Assembly (NCBI GenBank): GCA_029859555.1
Contig: JAOUCV010000074.1
Coordinates: forward strand, 1 to 8,784
Source of the DNA: Gammaproteobacteria bacterium
Lineage (GTDB): Bacteria; Pseudomonadota; Gammaproteobacteria; UBA9214
Length of the DNA stretch: 8,784 nt
Direction: 5' to 3'
Part shown: in pieces, positions 6,956-8,784 of the stretch
Position numbering within the stretch: the stretch's first letter is position 1
How the letters are laid out: the number at the start of each line of letters is the position of its first letter
The notes under the pieces: model-generated
The model's input: the letters and a program-made list of their open reading frames with translations, nothing else
Told to the model about the DNA's origin: nothing
The model's database searches: none
Program-made: the position numbers and the translations under genes

Positions 6956-7825
6956 TCAACCGGTTAAACCGTGCAGGCCATCCTGCCCGCACTTGTTACC
7001 CGCCAGCTGGCAGGCGCGGGCAAGAGACTCATCGATACCCAGCGCCTTGAGATAACCATTGATAATACCCGCATTGAAGGTATCGCCGGCGCCGAGTGTA
7101 TCGACTACCCGGGAAGGGATGACTGCCGCATGCCGGTATTCATTGCCGGCACAATCCAGCGCCGCGGCACCCTGCTCACCCCAGGCACAAAAAAGATCAA
7201 CCCCGGGACAAACTGTGTGCACAGAGCGTAACAGCGCCAGCGGATCCGTGAAGCCGCGTGCAAGCGCATAGTGCCGGGAAAACAGCAATATATCGACCAG
7301 TGGAAACAGGGACTCGATATCCTCACGCGGCTTCTCTACTTCCAGCGAGCAGCGCAGCTGCGTGTTACGCTGCCTTACGCTCGCAAGCATCTGCCTGATG
7401 CTGCCGACATTTCTACCCTCGAAATGCAGCCAGTCATACGACTGCAGATCAAGTGCCTCGAACGCCGCCACCGGGTATTCCGGCAAATCACGGAAATGGG
7501 TAATCGTTCGTGAGCCGGTTAGCTTGCTGAGAAGCACCGATGACACCGGCATGGTACCGCTGTCAAACCACTGTGCAGCACTTATATCAACACCATGACG
7601 GCTTAAACCGTCAGCCACCAGCCGACCGTCTGCATCAGCCACCAGCGTTCCCGCCCAGCCGCAATCCAGGCCCAACTGACTCAGTACAATCAGGGTATTA
7701 GCGGTATTTCCGCCACAGCGCTGCAACCGGTTACTGCAACGGATCTCTTCATTCTCGTTCGGATAGCAGTCAAGCTGATGAATAATATCGAGCGTTGCGT
7801 TGCCAATGCCGAGGACCGCTGTCAT
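6956..7825 (-). CDS. PfkB-family sugar kinase, ketohexokinase-like
   Basis: This 289-residue ribokinase-superfamily kinase transfers phosphate from ATP to a sugar. Both PfkB signatures are present: CGGNTAN near residues 37-43 and DTLGAGDTFNAG (242-253), with Asp248 the expected catalytic base. Beyond these it shares many segments with animal ketohexokinase (fructokinase, KHK) as I remember it. These include the start region with Asp13, YPNENEEIRC, GSRTI, HFEGRN (134-139), LEVEKPRE (161-168), FCAWGEQGA (212-220) and the C-terminal AGNKCG (275-280). Phosphorylation of fructose or a related ketose at carbon 1 is therefore a reasonable proposal, unproven. The start at 7825 has no Shine-Dalgarno; a TATAGT box ends eight bases before it. 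It is the first gene of the operon with the Rieske protein and the symporter. Confidence 0.92.
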   Translation of the reverse strand: MTAVLGIGNATLDIIHQLDCYPNENEEIRCSNRLQRCGGNTANTLIVLSQLGLDCGWAGTLVADADGRLVADGLSRHGVDISAAQWFDSGTMPVSSVLLSKLTGSRTITHFRDLPEYPVAAFEALDLQSYDWLHFEGRNVGSIRQMLASVRQRNTQLRCSLEVEKPREDIESLFPLVDILLFSRHYALARGFTDPLALLRSVHTVCPGVDLFCAWGEQGAAALDCAGNEYRHAAVIPSRVVDTLGAGDTFNAGIINGYLKALGIDESLARACQLAGNKCGQDGLHGLTG

Positions 7826-7833
7826 GCGGGCAG

Positions 7834-7859
7834 ACTATAGGCTGTTACAGAATTGTCAA
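7834..7859 (-). promoter_or_regulatory. Candidate promoter of the kinase operon
   Basis: On the minus strand a perfect TTGACA (7859-7854) is followed by TATAGT (7839-7834), but the spacer is only 14 bases, shorter than the normal 16 to 18. Initiation from this -10 box would fall at or just before the kinase ATG at 7825. This fits the absence of a ribosome site if the transcript is leaderless. The short spacer makes activator help, or a wrong call, quite possible. Confidence 0.35.
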
Positions 7860-7883
7860 CCGTCCGTGCATGCAGGAACCGTC
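7858..7883. repeat. Pair of direct repeats next to the kinase promoter
   Basis: AACCGTC occurs at 7858-7864 and again at 7877-7883, 19 bases apart, in the 82-base gap between the SUMF1-like gene and the kinase. The inner copy touches the TTGACA box. Between them is the palindrome TGCATGCA. Two same-face sites at about two helical turns are a common arrangement for an activator or response regulator, but short repeats like this also arise by chance. Confidence 0.25.
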
Positions 7884-7907
7884 ATTTACATCAGCAGAAC
7901 AGCTGCC

Positions 7908-8784
7908 TCAGTTGCTGCGGACAACCCGGAAGCCAAGGTTATCAAGACGCACGTCCTGATTGTACTGACTGCGTCTGGCATTTCTCAGCGCATCCAGCGG
8001 ACTGCTATAACTGCCACCACGCACCACACGCTGGCTGCACTCAGCAGTCAGCCAGGCACTGCCGTCTTGCGGGGCACCTTTATAGCTGGTGTGGTAGCAG
8101 TCCTCTGTCCACTCCTGCGCATTACCCGCCGTGTCAAAAAGACCGAAAGCGTTACCACTAAAACTGCCGGCCGGGGCGGTGCTCTTACCATCCCACTTAC
8201 TGCCACAATTAAAGCAGTTCGCCGGCTTCACTGCCGAATTGCTATCCCACCAGGCCTTTTCAGTGCTGCCAGCCCTGGCTGCATATTCCCATTCAGCTTC
8301 TGTCGGCAAGCGATAACGCTGGCCGGTTCTCTTTGACAACCAGGCTGCATAGGCGCGGGCATCATTCCAGGAAACATTGATCACAGGACGAGTTCTTCGC
8401 CCCCATGATTCATCATAAGGCATGCGCCGACCGGTAGCGCGGGCGAATTTATCATATTCAGAAAACGTCACCTCGAGCTTGCTGATAGAGAAGCCTTGCA
8501 ATGTCACTTTATGACGTGGACTTTCATCAAAATTCAGGGAATTTCCCGGACTACCCATCTCGAATTCGGCTGCTGGCAGCTTGACCATCACCGGTCCTTT
8601 TGCGCCACCCTTGAGGCTGTCCTGAAACACCTGTGGTACTGGCGCTACGACGGGCGCGGGCGCCGCAACCACTTTCACCGGCAATGGTTCTTCAACAGGC
8701 TTTGTCACAGCGGCAGCAACCGGCGCTTCGACCACCGGTTCTGCCACCTTAAGCGGTGGCGCGACTTTCAGCGGCACCCTGGCC
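7908..8784 (-). CDS. SUMF1-like (FGE-sulfatase) domain protein, N-terminus beyond window
   Basis: The last 291 residues are visible and the frame is open at the right edge; an apparent GTG at 8777 is internal, not a start. The first 50 or so residues are a Pro/Ala/Val/Lys linker, typical of a tether to an anchor or signal region upstream. The rest is an FGE-sulfatase (C-type-lectin-like) domain, with MVKLPAAEFEMGS near its start, RLPTEAEWEYAARAG, GNAQEWTEDC, RVVRGGSY and a terminal LGFRVVR. True formylglycine-generating enzymes have two catalytic cysteines just after the GGSY motif. Here that stretch reads SSPLDALRNARRSQ with none, so formylglycine synthesis is unlikely. Four cysteines elsewhere (NCFNC, EDC, AEC) could form disulfides, suggesting an extracytoplasmic domain. 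A binding or sensory role is more likely than catalysis. It lies 82 bases before the kinase operon. Confidence 0.88.
   Translation of the reverse strand, partial: ARVPLKVAPPLKVAEPVVEAPVAAAVTKPVEEPLPVKVVAAPAPVVAPVPQVFQDSLKGGAKGPVMVKLPAAEFEMGSPGNSLNFDESPRHKVTLQGFSISKLEVTFSEYDKFARATGRRMPYDESWGRRTRPVINVSWNDARAYAAWLSKRTGQRYRLPTEAEWEYAARAGSTEKAWWDSNSAVKPANCFNCGSKWDGKSTAPAGSFSGNAFGLFDTAGNAQEWTEDCYHTSYKGAPQDGSAWLTAECSQRVVRGGSYSSPLDALRNARRSQYNQDVRLDNLGFRVVRSN

Noticed and set aside
7908..8060. Variable region of a diversity-generating retroelement at the end of the SUMF1-like protein
   Set aside because: The fold is the type used by such target proteins, but I see no template repeat, no reverse transcriptase and no adenine-targeted AAC-rich pattern in the window.

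Overview
The window looks like chromosomal DNA from a gammaproteobacterium of moderate GC content. The evidence is the gene order rpe-gph-trpE-trpG-trpD, a Pseudomonas-type TrpE, a small acidic protein that resembles the gammaproteobacterial DUF6763 family, and ordinary GGAG-type ribosome binding sites. I cannot name the genus. I see no insertion sequences, tRNA or rRNA genes, CRISPR arrays or prophage genes.

Layout. From 1 to 4509 a minus-strand cluster reads right to left: rpe (ribulose-phosphate 3-epimerase), gph (phosphoglycolate phosphatase), trpE and trpG (the two anthranilate synthase subunits) and trpD (anthranilate phosphoribosyltransferase, cut by the left edge). Spacings are 10 bases (rpe-gph), 135 (gph-trpE), 2 (trpE-trpG) and 36 (trpG-trpD). 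The first enzymes of tryptophan synthesis are therefore made together downstream of two sugar-phosphate housekeeping genes. The gph-trpE gap holds overlapping inverted repeats but no tryptophan-rich leader peptide.

From 4510 to 5036 is a 527-base non-coding stretch. It carries a good plus-strand sigma-70 promoter whose -35 box overlaps an inverted repeat. The promoter faces two small plus-strand genes: a 95-residue acidic DUF6763-like protein and a 64-residue protein I do not recognise. The Shine-Dalgarno of the second gene can be buried in either of two mutually exclusive RNA hairpins.

From 5640 to 7825 is a compact minus-strand operon. In transcription order it encodes a PfkB-family sugar kinase strikingly like animal ketohexokinase, a small stand-alone Rieske [2Fe-2S] protein, and a ten-helix transporter of the bile acid:sodium symporter family. 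The spacings are 20 and 3 bases. From 7908 to the right edge is the C-terminal part of a protein with a Pro/Ala/Val-rich linker and an FGE-sulfatase (SUMF1-like) domain that lacks the catalytic cysteines of true formylglycine-generating enzymes.

No complete new defence or mobile system is visible. The least ordinary items are the kinase/Rieske/symporter operon, the hairpin switch before the 64-residue gene, and the cysteine-less SUMF1-like protein.
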